A DNA stretch of 64,000 nucleotides from Strigops habroptila (Eukaryota; Chordata; Aves; Psittaciformes; Psittacidae). The position numbers and the translations under genes were made by a program. The stretch's first letter is position 1, and every line of letters begins with the position of its first letter. The DNA lies in NCBI RefSeq assembly GCF_004027225.2, contig NC_044278.2:96526743-96590742 (forward strand). The letters are read 5' to 3'. Below the pieces are notes generated by a model. It was given only the letters and a program-made list of their open reading frames with translations. It was not told the origin of the DNA and ran no database searches. Positions 35,381 to 50,300 of the stretch are shown one piece after another.

Positions 35381-38300
35381 GTGAGTATTACAGCTACCGA
35401 GGGAAACCTGAGATGAGTATTCAGAAGGTGGGTTTGGATGGTACTCTTTCCAGGTATTGGCTGAAATCAGGTGCCACAGAAGCCACTGCTGATATGCACA
35501 GAATAGAGTCTAGATGTTATGAACTTCTGTAAACTGCCCCTTTAGATCAGAGTGGCAGGAACCTTTCCTGCTCTTGAGTTTGCTCAGAGAAATAAACAAG
35601 ATAAATGAACAGATTTCCGTGGGCGCCGTTGCGGAACTGGCTGTGTTGGAAGCAGGAACTGGAACTCTGCTCTCTTGTAAGACTCATATTTCGTAATCTT
35701 TAATGAACATCATGGAAGACAGACGTCTTAGGTGTCCATACCAGGATGGGTGGAAGTGTGCCACGCAGCTACCTGTTTCTCTCCATTAACTATAAAATGA
35801 ACCTGTGATGGTCTGCTGAGATGTAAGCATCTACAGTACAGGCAACCTCCTATGACTGAGTGAACCCCCATCTGATGGAACTAAGCTGCCATTTAGAGAA
35901 CTTTGGAGAACAACAGAGGTTTCTTTCCTCTGATCATACAAGAAGTAAAGGGATGGTATTTGTACTCATTCAATTTTACTCATGTAAAATTAGGCAGCTA
36001 GTCAGAGGCAGTTTCATTTGAGTAGTCCACACACAAGTCAGCACATCTTGAATGCAGCTCTAACCCATCTGCAGTCTGAGATGTGTGGAATGAAAAAGCA
36101 CCTCCTTCTCACCATCAACTGCCAAGGAGGGAGATTAGACATCTTAAGTTCAAGTGAGGTAACTGGAAGTTATCTACAAGCTGAGGGACGTTCTATGCAT
36201 CGTGTCTTGTCTTTTTCAAGAATGCTCCAAGCAGGAAATAGATTTGCAAAGGGAATTAATTCCTTAGTGCACAGTGAATGAGAAATTTTGAAAATGGGAC
36301 TCAATTCCTAAATAATAGATAAGTTTTTGAAAATTACATTGCTAATTTAAAAGAAGGCATTGTTCTGACAACTGTAGTACCTTGTCAAACCATGCTAAAG
36401 GATTAAGCCATGCACTGCTGAAATGTCTATAGCATTAAAAAAAAGGGAAAAGGATTGTTTAGTCCCCACTTATGGAATGAGCTGTGGTAGCAGGTAGTTC
36501 ACACACCAAAAGGCTGAAGATGTCTTACAAAGGAGAGAAGTGAGCCAAAAGTATGTGCAGTTTGTTCTCCTTGTAATAAGTGAGAAAAATCTGATTATAG
36601 GTAATGACTCAATACTAAGTATGCTGCTTATGCCTCTGTGCTTGCTCCCTTTACTCTCTGGAACAAGGAATCACTAGAAGGTGTAAAGAAGCTAGAATTG
36701 CCATATTTTAGGTGAACTAAATTCCAGTAAAAGTGGAGGCATTTGCCTGTGGCTTTTAGTACCATTTCTTCTTTTAATACGACAGTTAACTAGCAAGGTT
36801 AGGAACGCTGCACTGAGTGGGGAACACAGTGAAGGTAGGTATTAAATTCACATGACCCGAAAAGTGAGGTGAATGACTGCAATATCCACTGGTGAGCCAG
36901 TCCTGTAGGCATTCACAACTATTTGACTCAGAGAAAAAGGCTATTATTCCTGAACTTTATAGAGCGTGGCGCAGTAGGTAATTACAAGATGCAGTTAAAG
37001 AGCTAAATCTCTGCTGCAAACTTTAGGTGCATCATCTTTTGCCTTATTTCCAGTTAAAGAGTAGTCCGTAGTTCAGAAAACTACTTCCAAACAGTTCTGC
37101 ATATACACATGTGTACAGTTTTTAGATAACTATTTCACTCGTACACTTTTCTGTTTCAGACCAAGACTGTTTTGCAAATGATCCAGTATGCTCTGGAAAA
37201 TTACTGTAATGCTCAAAAAGCCCTTAACATGCAACAAAGCAGTATTCTCGTTTCTTATCAGTTTTTCTGATGTGTTTGTTCTTAGCTCTGTGCTGCTAGT
37301 GGCTGACAAGCCAACAGCACAACCCAAGTTGGCTTAAACACTATTAAAAATAAATAAATATCATAATAGCATGCTCCAGTAATTCTTCTTGCTCTTCAGT
37401 GAGAACAAAGATTTTCCTTTTGATCTTTCTAAGCGTGAGTTCTTGTGAAGACTCCTCTGGCAGTTTGTTGGCACTACAGCCAGGCTCCATTCAATGGCAG
37501 ACCATTGTAACGACAACCGAAAATATACAAATGCATTGAAAGCTACTCCTGACTGGCTGTCCAAACAACCGGGACCGAGTTTTGGCATATGGCACAGTCA
37601 TGCACTCAGAGTAGGCTGGAGGGCAGCTGAAGGAGCTTGCTACATGGGCTGTCCAGGAGTGCCAAGTTCTTGTGTTATTAACCAAAGATGGGGAAAAAGA
37701 TGCTGTGAACTGGGGTGCACCAGCCAGAGCTCTGCAGTGCTGCAACAGCATCCTCCTGTAAGGCTCACTTTCCTCACTTCCCAAGTGATCTGCACGAGGG
37801 TTGATGGGAGCTGGCCTCACTTCAGTCCTCCTGCACACATACACAGCGGTGTTACTTCTAATCTGAGCAATTCCAAATAAAAAAAACAGTGCAAGAGAGT
37901 CAAGACAGTTGTAAAAGAGAGAGTAAGGACAGTGGAGAAATAGGCACAAACACTGATACTTTTCATTACTATCCCTTGAATGTTTTTGCTGTAAACTTAA
38001 AGCTTGAAGTTGAAATTTTTCATGATGGGTTTTTGCCATGGTCTGTTTTCTTTTTCTCCCTGTAATGTTTTGGCTAAGTTGAATCCAAATGATTCCTTTG
38101 TAGAAAAATAGATCATTTTGCCCATGTTCAAAGAAACAAAACCCCAACAACTTGCAACCATTTCACTGGGAAACGCAGCTGTGGGAACTTCATGCTTGTT
38201 ACAGTGCTCACAGTGGCCTGGGACATGCTTTCTTCTGTCCTTATGAAGATTTGCCCAGACTTGGTCCAGATGTAAGTCCTTGCAGATGAGTTAGTTATGA

Positions 38301-41300
38301 AGGTCTCTGAAGGACTGAGCATGCCCCAACTCCTGCTGCCTCCTCTTGCCAGTCCCATGCAGTACTGTGTGTGCTGCAGCCTAGGGCAGCAGTTTCCCCC
38401 ATATTTGTAATATTGGGCTCTAGAGTTGCTTATCCTGTGCTATCTGCTGTCATGCCAGCAGTGAGCAAGAAAACTTGCTGGAATTAAGGAACAGCAGAAG
38501 GTAGAAGAGCTATGAGACAAGGAGACAGAGGCAGGAGTTTGGAGAACTGTGATAACGGTAGTGGAGTTAGGGTAGTACCCAAAAGATATTGACACTAGGT
38601 GATGGTAGGAGCAGGACTGGAAAATATGAGCAGGCACAGCTGACAGAACCAAAACATGAAGAGCAAGGCAGATGTGTTGCTGGGCAATTCATAGAGTGCC
38701 ATTTTCCATAGGTACTTAGGGTCTGTTTCCTTCTCTCTGAGTGTCCGAGTTGAGATCAGGTTTGCTGGGGTGCCATGTGCTCGCCACAACTGGGACCAAG
38801 TGGGATGTTTGGATGCTTGGATGTTTGAAGGGCTGTTGTATTTGAAATCAGATCCTGGGTTTCGCAGGGCATTCGCAGTTAGTTGATACTTGACGGTTTT
38901 CACCTTTGTGCCTGTGCCTTGGTTCCTAACATACGAAACAAGAATAGTGACATCCTCTCATCTTTCAGGAATATTGGAAAGATAAATTCATTAATGTTTA
39001 TAATGCACTAATATGCTATGATAAGTGCACCATAGAAGAGTCCATGGGGGAAATGAATAATTCTGTGTTATCAGGATGGGTTTTGGATGGTGAGCAGTCA
39101 ATAATACATGGAACCACCCATGGAAGAATGAGAACAAAAGAGCCCTCTGGTAACGAGCACCATCCATGTGCCAAATGCAGCAGCATCTTGTGGAAAGACT
39201 GAGTTATAGTGCATATATGTAAGAGTATATGCATGATTTATATGTAAGGCTGTGCATGCCACCTTCATTTGGACTTCATGGATGTGGTTGGAGCTGGTTA
39301 TTTTAAGGATGTGTTACAGCTGGTGGAGAGTAATGGGCTCTTTTAGTGCACACTGTTCCTCACCCTGATGTAAATGTCTGTAACTGGTCAGATGAATTTC
39401 TTCCTGAGAAATTTTCCCTGCTGTCAAGAAAGTGAATGCGAGGTGACTAACTCAAATTGAAGCTTAGAGTGGTAGGCGTCTAATATTATGTGAGATGAGT
39501 CCTGCTACTCCTGACTGCTGACTGCTTGCCTTGGCAGTTGCAGTGTTTTTCCAGCAAAGCTGTCTTTGAGGTAATCTTAAGACGTGTAACAGATTTAACA
39601 AGTCAAAGTATTGTTAGTTGATACTACTTATGAAAGGATTGCTTTAACTGAAGTTTTACACTTCCGTAGGATGTTCCATCCAAGATTCAGAAGCCTTTTC
39701 CCAGACAATTAATTAAATAAAGAAGTCACATAGTGCATTCTGTATAGGGAATGTATGCGTGCAGTTCCCATTTTTCAGATAAGCTTTCTGTGTCTGAAAT
39801 CCCTAAGTTTTAAGCAACACAGGAAAGCTAGCTGAGCTGAGAAGGGAAGTGTGATCTTCCCAATCCGTTGCTTTAGATATCATCTCTCCCCACTAGTTAT
39901 AGCACATCTCAGTATAATTTGGCAACTTGCACAAACACGGTCATGCAAGAAGTGCATGTAGAAAAAACTGCGCCATTTATAATGAAATGATGTCATTTGG
40001 ACATGTTGCACCACATCTGAGACAAGAAAAGTGCTGCAGTCACGATCCCTGTTATTTTCAGCTCTCTCGCTCAAGTAACTCTGCGATGCAAATGAGCAAA
40101 ATGAAAGATTCATAAGACAGAGCAAGAGAGGAGGCTTCAAAAAGCATCATGCAGACTTCTTTATTTAATTTGGGGGACATTTGTCATGTTTCTGTCTTAA
40201 GACACTACCATCCTTGTTTTGCTAAGTTATACTCAAAGTAAGTGGAACAACAGCAGGCCACTGTGAAAGTGGACTTTATGAATCAGTAAGTGAAAGAAGT
40301 CAAGAAGTCCGAGAGCCTATCCCGATAAGTGAAGTTTTCTGTGAATCTTCTGAGTTGTGGGTTTGGAGGTAGGGTTTTTTTAACCTTATTTTTAACCTTC
40401 TCAACCTTGAGCATGTCACTGCAGTGGACTCTGAGCTGCAACAAACCACATCCCTGGACAAAGGAGAGGTGGTGAGCTTTAATTGCTATAGCTAGGGCCT
40501 TTTTTTGTGTGTGTAAACTGATTCAGTTTAAAGTGCTTGAGAACCACTTCTAAAATATCCACTTTATAAATCTTTGTTTTCTTCCATAAAATAGATAAAA
40601 CAATCAGTTGTCTCTTTGATTCTTAATACTGCTGTGAAACTGTTCTCCTTTCAGTTCTCGGTGAAGTGGAGTATCTCCTGTTGGAGCGTCCGGGTCATGT
40701 AGCCTTCAGCAATGACGCAGTGTCTGTGGAATATCAGTACTCTAGTGGTGGTAATGTGACAGCAGGGCATCTGTCCATCCTATTGCTGGATGCCAGCACC
40801 AACAAGATAATTGCAAGAAAACAGCTTCCAGCAAATCAGCCCCAGGGGAAGGTGGAGTTTGAGTGTTTCCATTTCAGGAGTGCTGGGGACTTCTTGTTCA
40901 GAATGGTTTCTCCCAGCGATAACAGCAGTGCTGCCCAGTGGAGCAGAAGCAGCATGTCCACCCTCCATGTGGAATGGCCTGTATTTCACATTGATTTGAA
41001 CAAGAGTTCAGAGGTGCTTGGGAGCTCCCTTCAGGTTGGACTTTTTACAAACGAGCAGCTGTGTGCCGTGAATGAGACAGTGGTCTCACTGGATGTGATA
41101 TTCACCAGCACCCTTTATGAATTCGGAAGAGTAAGCTCTGATGAGACTCTGGGCATTAGAACTAGCAAAGAAATCCCACTCTCTAGGTCCCAATGGGTAG
41201 AGTTTGATTGCCCAGCTGTTAGTCAAGAAATATACATCACTGTGTTACTGAAATCATTAGAAACACATTCCATCATTGCCTCCATAGGACCTATAGATCT

Positions 41301-44300
41301 TCTCCACAAATTTGGATACAGACTGGTTGTGGCACCAGAAGCAACGTGCAAAACTTTGGTTCAGGTCTTCGTAGTCTCTCCACCATGCGCTTCTATCAGT
41401 GGAAAAATTGTTGTCTATAAAGAGGCTCTCAAGCACTCTACTCAAAGAACAACCTGGCTGTATGAAAACACCCTTCACCCAGGAGACAACAGGACAGAAT
41501 TTAACTGCACTTTGTTTGATGTGGGGAAGAACAAATACTGCTTTGACCTCTTTAATTTCTCAAACCGAAGCGTTTTCCCAACAAGAGTTAAGGAGTGCAT
41601 GATGATCCAGAGGAATATGGGTTTGTACTGATGTTTGTCCTCTTTTAGTCAAAATCAGCACTCTTCCCAGCCAACATGGGTAATGATAAATAGGTTTGAT
41701 TGTGGTGTCACCTATTGAATAGCTACTTTTTGGGTCTCCTAAACCAGACAAAATAGTTGTAAATGTCATATGCAGATGGGAACAAGATGGAGTAGACTGT
41801 TATGTAGATGCATACGCAGGGACGTTTGGTACCAAATGCCATGGAGGTAGCTTAAAACTGCACTAAGTTAACACTAACTACCAACCCAAACCATTTGGGG
41901 CATTCTGAATAGTGTATCTCATCCAGGTAAAACTGAAACTTGGCCCTCTCAGTGGGGTAAGAAGCTACTGCAGTGGATCAGGCCCACTAGAGACACTAGA
42001 GGAAGGATTAGTGTTACCTACATCAAAGTGTCTGAAAGCCAAGGGTGCAACATTGAGTAGTTGTCTAGCTTTTTAGTCAAGAGGGACAGGGTTATTCATG
42101 GGTGTAGAAGATACATGGGCTGAACCCTTACCTGTGTGTCTTTTTCTCTAGCCCATTTGCTGTAGAAGTTTAGAGTCCTGCCTGTTAGATACACAACTTT
42201 TGGTGAGATGAATCAGGATTTGGCCACAGTGAAAGACACTGTCGTGTCACTTGGACAGGTTCAAGCAGCCTTTCAGGACATGTCTCTGCAGACCAGCGTG
42301 CATTTTCTGTCCTATCAGGCCACCAGGCAGATCATGGGTCACATTCATATAGCTAAACTTTTCCTCCCAGGAAAGATTAGAATCATACAAACTGCCAGCT
42401 AGGCAATTTGTGGTTCACGTAGGACCATGACCGGGCGTAGTCTGGGAGAGGGCTGGTTAGCAGAAGCTAGAACCGTGTCCAGGAGTGTGAATGCGATCAT
42501 ATAATCACAAGACAGAGCTTGAGCCCATTCCTCAGCCCTGTTTAAGGAACCATTTATACATTTTCTACACCTCCTTACCCTGGTCTCCCTGAAAAGGAAG
42601 TGCAAAAAACCCCTGGTCATTGCATTTCATGGGCAGGTATCTGAGTGAGATCAGCAGGAGGCTGGGAGTGTAAGACATGCTCCATAGCTCACAGTCCAGA
42701 CACAGCCTGTCTTAATTAGGTTCCTAGTATCATATGGTCTTACATAAATTCTAAAACTGTTAGCTGTTTAATTAACGCTCTGTACTAAAAATGACCTCTT
42801 TTCACCGCATGCCAAACCTTGTACGTAGTTCTTCATCTTAACTTCCCATCTGCATTCTCTGTTGGTGCTCTCTCTCTTCCTTTGGCATAAGAAAGTCTAT
42901 CTAGAACTGAAAGCATATTGTTTTATTAATGGAGATAATTCTCAAGGAGAAAGGAAGAGAGAGTTCTAATTCTTTCTGTGTGCTTGGGTGGTATGTTACA
43001 CTGATGTGATCTAGATAATTACCCCAGCAGATGAATACCTAGGATATGACATAGGTATGTTTCTGTGTCCAATATTTAACTGTTTTAATTGGTGAGATCC
43101 ACCTTAAGCGATGACTCCCTGCAATCTGCTTTGTTTCCTTGGGTTCCTCAATAGCACCATCTTTACAACTACAGTCGAAAGAATCAGGCTATGTCTGTGA
43201 AGAACAGAGTTAAGTCAATAGCTGCCAAGTCAGAAGTGTCACATCTACAAAGCCGATGAAAGCAAAACCACGCTGTATAGCCGTAAATAAAATGTCAACC
43301 TGAAATTAATTAGACTGCAGCACATCTGACTTTGTGCCTGTATCTGTGAGACTTCAAAGCCCACAGGCAGCGTTTGAAAGGAACGTGGTGTTCTGGGGGG
43401 GGTGCATCAGCCTGAAGCCACAACTGGCAGAGCGAACCTGTGCTGCCTGTGGTGGCCATCTCCCTCCTGGCTGCTTTGGGCAGCCCTCTCCTGAGCCCTC
43501 ACCCTGCTGCAGGGCACTGCGAGATGGTGTGCACAGACCCAGGCCCCTGCTTGCTGCATAAAACATGTGGGTGCTGCACGACAGGCGCTGCTCCTCAAGT
43601 CACTTATTTTCTGCTTTGGACTTCTTGAACTCACCCAGTTTAAGGCAAGGAGAGGTGATAAATCCTCTAGTCTAGGCTCCTATGCCACATGGGCCATCAC
43701 TTTTCATTCAGTTGCCTTGGTTTTGAGCCCCACAGTTAGGCTTTGCATTTGACTGCCACTTATCCTCCAGAGTTATCCAGTCTTTTGTTGAAGGCACCAC
43801 AAAACAGAGGCCTCTGCTAATTTCTCTCAATACTGTGCTCTGATTTTATTTTATTTTTTGAAAAAGAGAAACTCTGTGTTTCGTAACTAAAGCTCATTTA
43901 GCTTCAGTCTCTAGTGATTAGCTCTTACTCTGCTGCTCGCTGCTAGACGAGACAGCTGTTTCCCATCCACTGTCTTCACCCTGTGAAGGCGTTTGCACAT
44001 CCAGATCATCTCAGTCCTTCCAGATTATCTCAGTGTTCTTTTTAATAAAGATTGAATCTTTAATTGGAAGACATTTTCTGCAGGACTTGATGATTTTTCT
44101 GGCTCTGTGGCTCCATTTCCATTATTTTAAACACTTCTTTTTATTTGACAGCAGGGATACCAGCTTTGGGTGCTGTGTTCAGAACTCCTCCTCACTGATT
44201 CTGCTTGAGCAGTACCACTCTCCTTACCCGTACCTCTGCTTTCATTCCACCAATTGCATTAGCTGATTTTGCTCTAACTTTGACCCTGTAAACTCCTGTT

Positions 44301-47300
44301 GAGCTGTTTTTGCGTATGACCTTTTAGTATGTAGTCTGCCATCCTGCAGGTACAATTTGTATTCCTTCTTCCTCCATTTTGTAATTTGCTTATATATGAT
44401 CTACTTTGCTTGGGTTACCCTAACGTACAAGTACCCTACATTACTCCATATAACTGCACTATCTACTTACGTCGTCACAGGAGTGGCATATATTCTCAGT
44501 AATGGTTTTATCTTTGTTTTTGTGTCAACTCGGCAAGCATTGTACAGCACTGAGCCTTATATTAATCCCTTTGGAACCTATCCGGATGCATTTCCACTCA
44601 GTGATGGTTTTCTGTTGAGAATTGCATATCACATCTGTCATTCAGCCAGTTCTTACTTCATTAGCGTATGTTTTATTATTATGAAGCAGAGACATTGTCT
44701 TGTGAAAGATCAAAGTGCCTAAAACATTATCTTCACCCAAACCACAGAGGATGAGAAAAAAGATTATTTTGCCACACCCATTATCCATAGATCAGGCATC
44801 ATTTATATTCCTGGCCCTTTGTCAAGCCTGCTCTTTACTCCTCATCCCGGTCAGGTTTAGTGCATCCTGTGGAACAGGAATCTGACTTGCGTCTGGAGTA
44901 GGAAGAATGCTCCCAGTGGCCCTGAGTGGACCAGGGCAGCAGCTTCAGAATGAGTGTTGCAAAAATGTTTGTGCTATGTAAGACTATGAATAGATCTATT
45001 AAAGGTGGGCTGTGAGCCAGCACTTGTGCAGCTTTCTGTAGGCTCCCAATGGGAGAACCTGTGAAAAAATGACAGTGAGATGTGAGTCACTTCATCTCAG
45101 TGGGGTGTAACTGTTTCACACAGGTGACTTAGGGAGGGTCATGCAGTTAATTTTTTCCCGGTGTTTGACTGGCTTATTTGAATGTCTGAGGTAGGAAACT
45201 CATCTTACCCAGCAACAGATGCATTGCAGGCTCATTCCTTTCAACGCTTCATCTTGTGCTTTGCTCATGTGGATTTTAAGTGTCCCCAGCAGTGAAACTT
45301 CTGCACTCATTAGAAGGATGTTCCATGTCCTAGTCTGTATCCCACTTGAAGCATACCAGATGAGACTGATAAAATTAATCAGTAATGCCACAGCATAGAA
45401 ACAGGCATATTTTCTTCGTATTTCTGGTGTTAATTAACTTCATTTTACAGTTCTTTGTTATACTCCAGAGACTGTTTTCAACTTTGGTGTGAAGTCTTTT
45501 GCACTTGCCAATAGCAGAGATGAATTTTGTTCATCTGACTTTTGATGACTGTCAAAAAAAACCCCTAGTGGAAGCTCAGCAGGGCATAAGAAGTGCAGTT
45601 GTTGTCTGCAGAGGAAAAGAGGAAGGTAGGGGAAGACCTGCTGAAGGGAAGAGTGGTCAATAAGGGAGAAGAGGAGTAAGTGGAGTATCTAGAGGTCAGG
45701 CAGGGACACACAACTTCGATCAAATACTTGCTCCCTGAATAAGACTGTATGAATCAGACCTGCCTATCCATAGGAAAATCTGGGAAACAGCTCTGTTGCC
45801 TGAATCTGCACCTGGCTAGCGTTTATTTAGGAACAGGCAGATGCAGGGGACCTGGGCATGGCAGGTGGTTTGTACCCCACCTCCTGTGTCACAGAATGCT
45901 GCTTCTCCACACCCCCAACATTTTAAGAATAAATTGGGTCTTATGGACCTGGGATAGCTCTTGGCTTCTGAAAAGAAATTTTTAGGCTGTGCCTCCACTT
46001 CTTAAAGACACCTGTTTGTCGGGAAAAGACTGCAGTTTGCCCAGGCAGAGTCTAGGTTTTCTTCCTTTAAAGGGATACTCGTCGTTTAGTTGTCCAAATT
46101 AGTAACCTGTAGGAGCATGCCACCATTTCAGCGCACCCAGGCTTCATTTCCATGGAAATAGAGAAACACGGAATGGGTGAGAAGGGTGTTTTCCCAGGTC
46201 TTATCCAAACACCAGTACAATGTGTGTATGCCCATTCTCAGGACCTAAAGCTCATCTCAGCTTCCACAAATACTCTGCAATCCCCCAGACTAGTGTAGCT
46301 GTGCACATGAGCCTGTAAATCATCAGTGGGTTTGGCCCATATTACTGGTCTTGTTGAAGGGCTTAGAACTATCATGTGTGTCAGGCTGGAAGGATGATGC
46401 TGAGCATCCCTCGCTGACTGCACCGTTGGATAGCACTGCATGCTCAAAGTCTTATGAACACACAAATTTGCAGGGAGATAGTTATGCAGAGCAGCAATTA
46501 ACACAGTTAATTGCATTTATCTTTCAAGTTGGCACATCTGCCAGCTATCAGCTATGTCAAACTAACTCATCAGTTCGAGGTCTTCATGTCGATAATTGAT
46601 TCCTCAATTCTATGTGGAAAAATTCACACTTCTTAGAGCTGGTTTGCAGTGCACACCTTCTGGTTTCCCCCCGGCGCTTTGGATCTGTTTGTCTTAAATG
46701 GAGGTTAATAATTTCATTTCCTTGGGGGAGAATAAACTATGCTTCATTTTCTTTTACATTCTGGTAATTGCAGGAGGTTGCAGGGCAAGTCACAGGAGTT
46801 TAAATCTCCAGTCTTTCATGGGAGCTGGAGCATTTCCTGCTCTCTGCTGGTTAAGGCCCGTACTCTCAGCCCCAAAGCTATGGATGCCAAGTGTTTATAC
46901 TAAGGATCTCCTGTGCTCTCAGCTGAAGGCAAAGTCAGTGAAAAGTGCCCCGGAGCAATGGGCACATCATAGGTTTGACGTCAAGGTTATAAAATTACTC
47001 ATCCTGAATGTTCTTGTACATTGAAGCCCACAGGCATCAATGCAGAGGCTGCTGAGCACCCTCCACTATCACCAGTATTAGCACTGGAGGCAACTAGAAC
47101 CTTTCTGGGTCTGGCTTTATATCTGACTGTAATTAACAGAAGTTTAAACGAGCAGGGAATATGGAGAGAGAGAAATTATGACAGGGACTCACCAAGCTGC
47201 TCACATAAAGTAGTCTATGAGAAGGTAGGTGCTTCTCCAGCTAGCCTTCCTCCCTCCCTCTCCCAGTGATAAGGGACACTGCTGGAGTCTTTCATGATAC

Positions 47301-50300
47301 TGGTATGAAGAAAAGTGTCGTGAGATCCCCCAATACTGTGTTACCATGAAGTCTTTTGCAGGAAGGATCAGTGAGCCCTTGACTTACTAATGGTTGTGGT
47401 ATTTTTTTCTTGTTGCTCTACTAATATCTGTGCTTACTAGCTGATGTGATTTTGCAACTGTCCAGGGTTTGTATCTTTGAGGGACTCGTTACGCCAAAAA
47501 ACTTCCTCAGTTCCCCCCTCCTTGGCACCCTCTAAGTCCCTTTCCTCCTGACATCACACACCATCCAGTCTTCATAGAATCATAGAATGGTTATGGTTAG
47601 AAAGGACCTTAAGATCATCTAGTTCCAACCCCCCTGCCATGGGCAGGGATGCCTCACACTAGACCAGGTTGCTCAAAGCCCCGTCCAGCCTGGCCTTGAA
47701 CACTGCCAGGGATGGGGCAGCCACAACTTCCCCGTAGCAGCCTGTTCCAGTGCCTCACCACCCTCACAGTGAAAAATTTCTTCCTTATATCTAACCTAAT
47801 TCTCCCCTGTTTAAGTTTGAGAGTCTTAAACAGACTCTCAAGTTTGGGAAAGTTAAACAGAGTCGTGCTCCATTTTACACTTTCCTGGGAACTGGGGTGG
47901 TTGCAAACTGGAGGAGAGGAGTGAGAACTCACCCTGCCTTTGGGCTCCTCTCCCCTGCTTGTAACAGCTCTCCAGCTCCAGAGACAGAAGGGTGAAGGTA
48001 GAGAGATGTTCAAATAACATAAAGTGAAAGACAGCCTGAGGTCACAGATATCGCAATATTGCGGCAGAGTCAGTGGCAAATAGCTGGGACGGCCGCTGGG
48101 TGTTGTATGGGCTTAAAACTGCAGCACCACCAGGGTGTCTCACCATGCCCATCTCTACTGTGCATTAGGCAAGGCGGATGCACTGGAACATGTATGCACA
48201 CAGATGTGCGTGAGTATGTGCCCACACACGCTTTGCAGCCTTGGCTGACAGCACGAGGGTAAGCTCAAAACCTCGGGGCCCCATCCTGCAGTGCAGGTGA
48301 GTACCTGCACGCGGGGAGCAGCCCCGCTGGTTCTGTTACGCTGCTGGTGTTGACGTTACTCGGACTGGCGTGTTCACAAAAATCTGTAGGACAGGGCCCA
48401 AAGCAGGTAACATTTCATGTTTGTTAAAACAGCTGTATTTATTTTTGTTAGGAACTTTTAATAACACACTATGAACAATTCAGCAACCAATATAACAAGG
48501 GTCTAAAAGGGTGCCGGGGAGGCCCTCTTCGTTAGGGACTGTAGTGATAGGGCTAATGGGCTCAAACTTAAACAGGGGAAGTTTAAGTTAGATATAAGGA
48601 AGAAGCTCTTTACTGGGAGGGTGGTGAGGCACTGGAACAGGTTGCCCAAGGAAGTTGTGAAGGCTCCATCCCTGGCAGTGTTCAAGGCCAGGTTGGACAG
48701 AGCCTTGGGTGATATGGTTTAGTGTGAGGTGTCCCTGCCCATGGCAGGGGGGTTGGAACTAGATGATCTTAAGGTCCTTTCCAACCCAAACCATTCTATG
48801 ATTCTGTTCTGGTTCTTTGAAATCATAAAGCCATTTCCAACACTGTCTAGTCCTTTGATATCATAACTTGGTCACTGATCAGGAGCTCAGGGGCATCCTA
48901 ACAGCAAAGCAACTGTGTCATAAAATTAAAGATCATGACCAGCGTTGGCAGAAGCAACACTATAAATTATTTGAAAGAGCAAACTTTAGCAAACCTAATC
49001 TAGGTTTTTAAATTATTATCTATTTAGCTGATTCTCCACTTTGTCTGTGAGTGATGAAATGGAATTAAAAGGTCTATTGTTTTTCTTTCTGTTACAACAT
49101 AGGAGGATCCCCAGGGTTTTTGTCCTTTGAGATTGTACCTGGACTTGCGCGTTAGTTTGGAGTTTAAAGCTGTGGTCCTGCTTCAGTGTCACAACTGTCA
49201 GATACGAGCAGGAGCAGTCCCTTTCTCTCTCTGGGTTCTTGCTGCTGTAAAGTTTGAGTGTTGAACACTGGATAAGGATGTTGTCTAAGGAAAAGAGGGA
49301 TTTCATTACACATTAAAAGATGATAATGTTTGAGGTAGTATTAGAACTTGCCTCCACTTAAAATAAATAAATGAACCGGCAAAATTTCATCTCAAGTTAA
49401 TTGCCAAACCATAAGCAATAAAGCAGCAGAGACCTGGAAGCTGTCAAGTGAATGATTCAGTAACACGTCTGTGTGCTGAGAAGATAATAGAGAAAAACCA
49501 ATATTGCCATTTCATTAGGCCTTGTGGGCTTATCCTCCTTTCACAATCACATAAATCAGGAGTAACTACACTTAAGTCAATGAAGTTACCCTGCTGTAAA
49601 AGCACTATTTGTCAGGCGGGAATAGGATGAATATATAAATTACTAACCCATTCCAAAGATTTGTGGATTAATTTCCATTTGCTGTGGTTCCAGGCAGCAC
49701 CTGCCTGCCAGTTAACTGACCTCTGTGTTGCTGGCTGGCACTGGAGTGGACAAAGGAAAACAAAAAGTGGGAGTTTGCCCAGACTGTGATGGGAACAGGA
49801 ACAGGTCCCTGGATGCTGCTTGCTCTTTTAGTGTTGCTGTTTGCATTGTTTGGTTGTTTACTGCTGTTTCTCTTAAATGAGAGAAGACAAATGGCTGTGT
49901 CTTTAAAGGTAAGGGGGCAGATGCATTCCTCATTGCTGTGAGCTTGTGTATTTGCAGAAACGTGGAGCCCATGGCAGCCCTGGAGCCCCTGCAGTGTCAC
50001 CTGTGGGGACGGCATCCGGGAGCGCTTCCGAGAGTGCCTCACCTCCTCATCAGCCAAACCAGGCTGTGCTGGATCACCCAGGGAGACTTCCTTGTGTTCC
50101 CTGGAGGAGTGTTTGTGTAAGTATCTCTGCTGTCCTCTTCCCTGTGGTTGCATGTCTGCCCTAGCAAAAGGAAAGGGCCTGTTATTAGAAGGGCTTTGTA
50201 AAATGGAATGATTCTGGAGGGGTGTCACATTCCCGTGGTTGATGGAGTAGGGCAGGAGTCTACATGCGTTTGTGGGGCAGCTGGAGATAGGGTTCCAAGG

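Larger units (their letters stand above)
41621..49957 (+). other. THSD1: THSD1 intron 3 (8.3 kb)
   Basis: Donor gtttgt at 41621, acceptor tatttgcag ending at 49957. Contains an old CR1/L3-like relic (about 43650-44240), young CR1 tails at 47572 and 48501, and a 21-bp palindromic homeodomain-type motif (46494-46514). No further exon or RNA gene was recognised. Confidence 0.6.

Noticed and set aside
37491-38150. 219-codon minus-strand open frame in THSD1 intron 2
   Set aside because: Low-complexity mixture without domain motifs, alternative frames equally open, and no splice-site pattern; consistent with chance.
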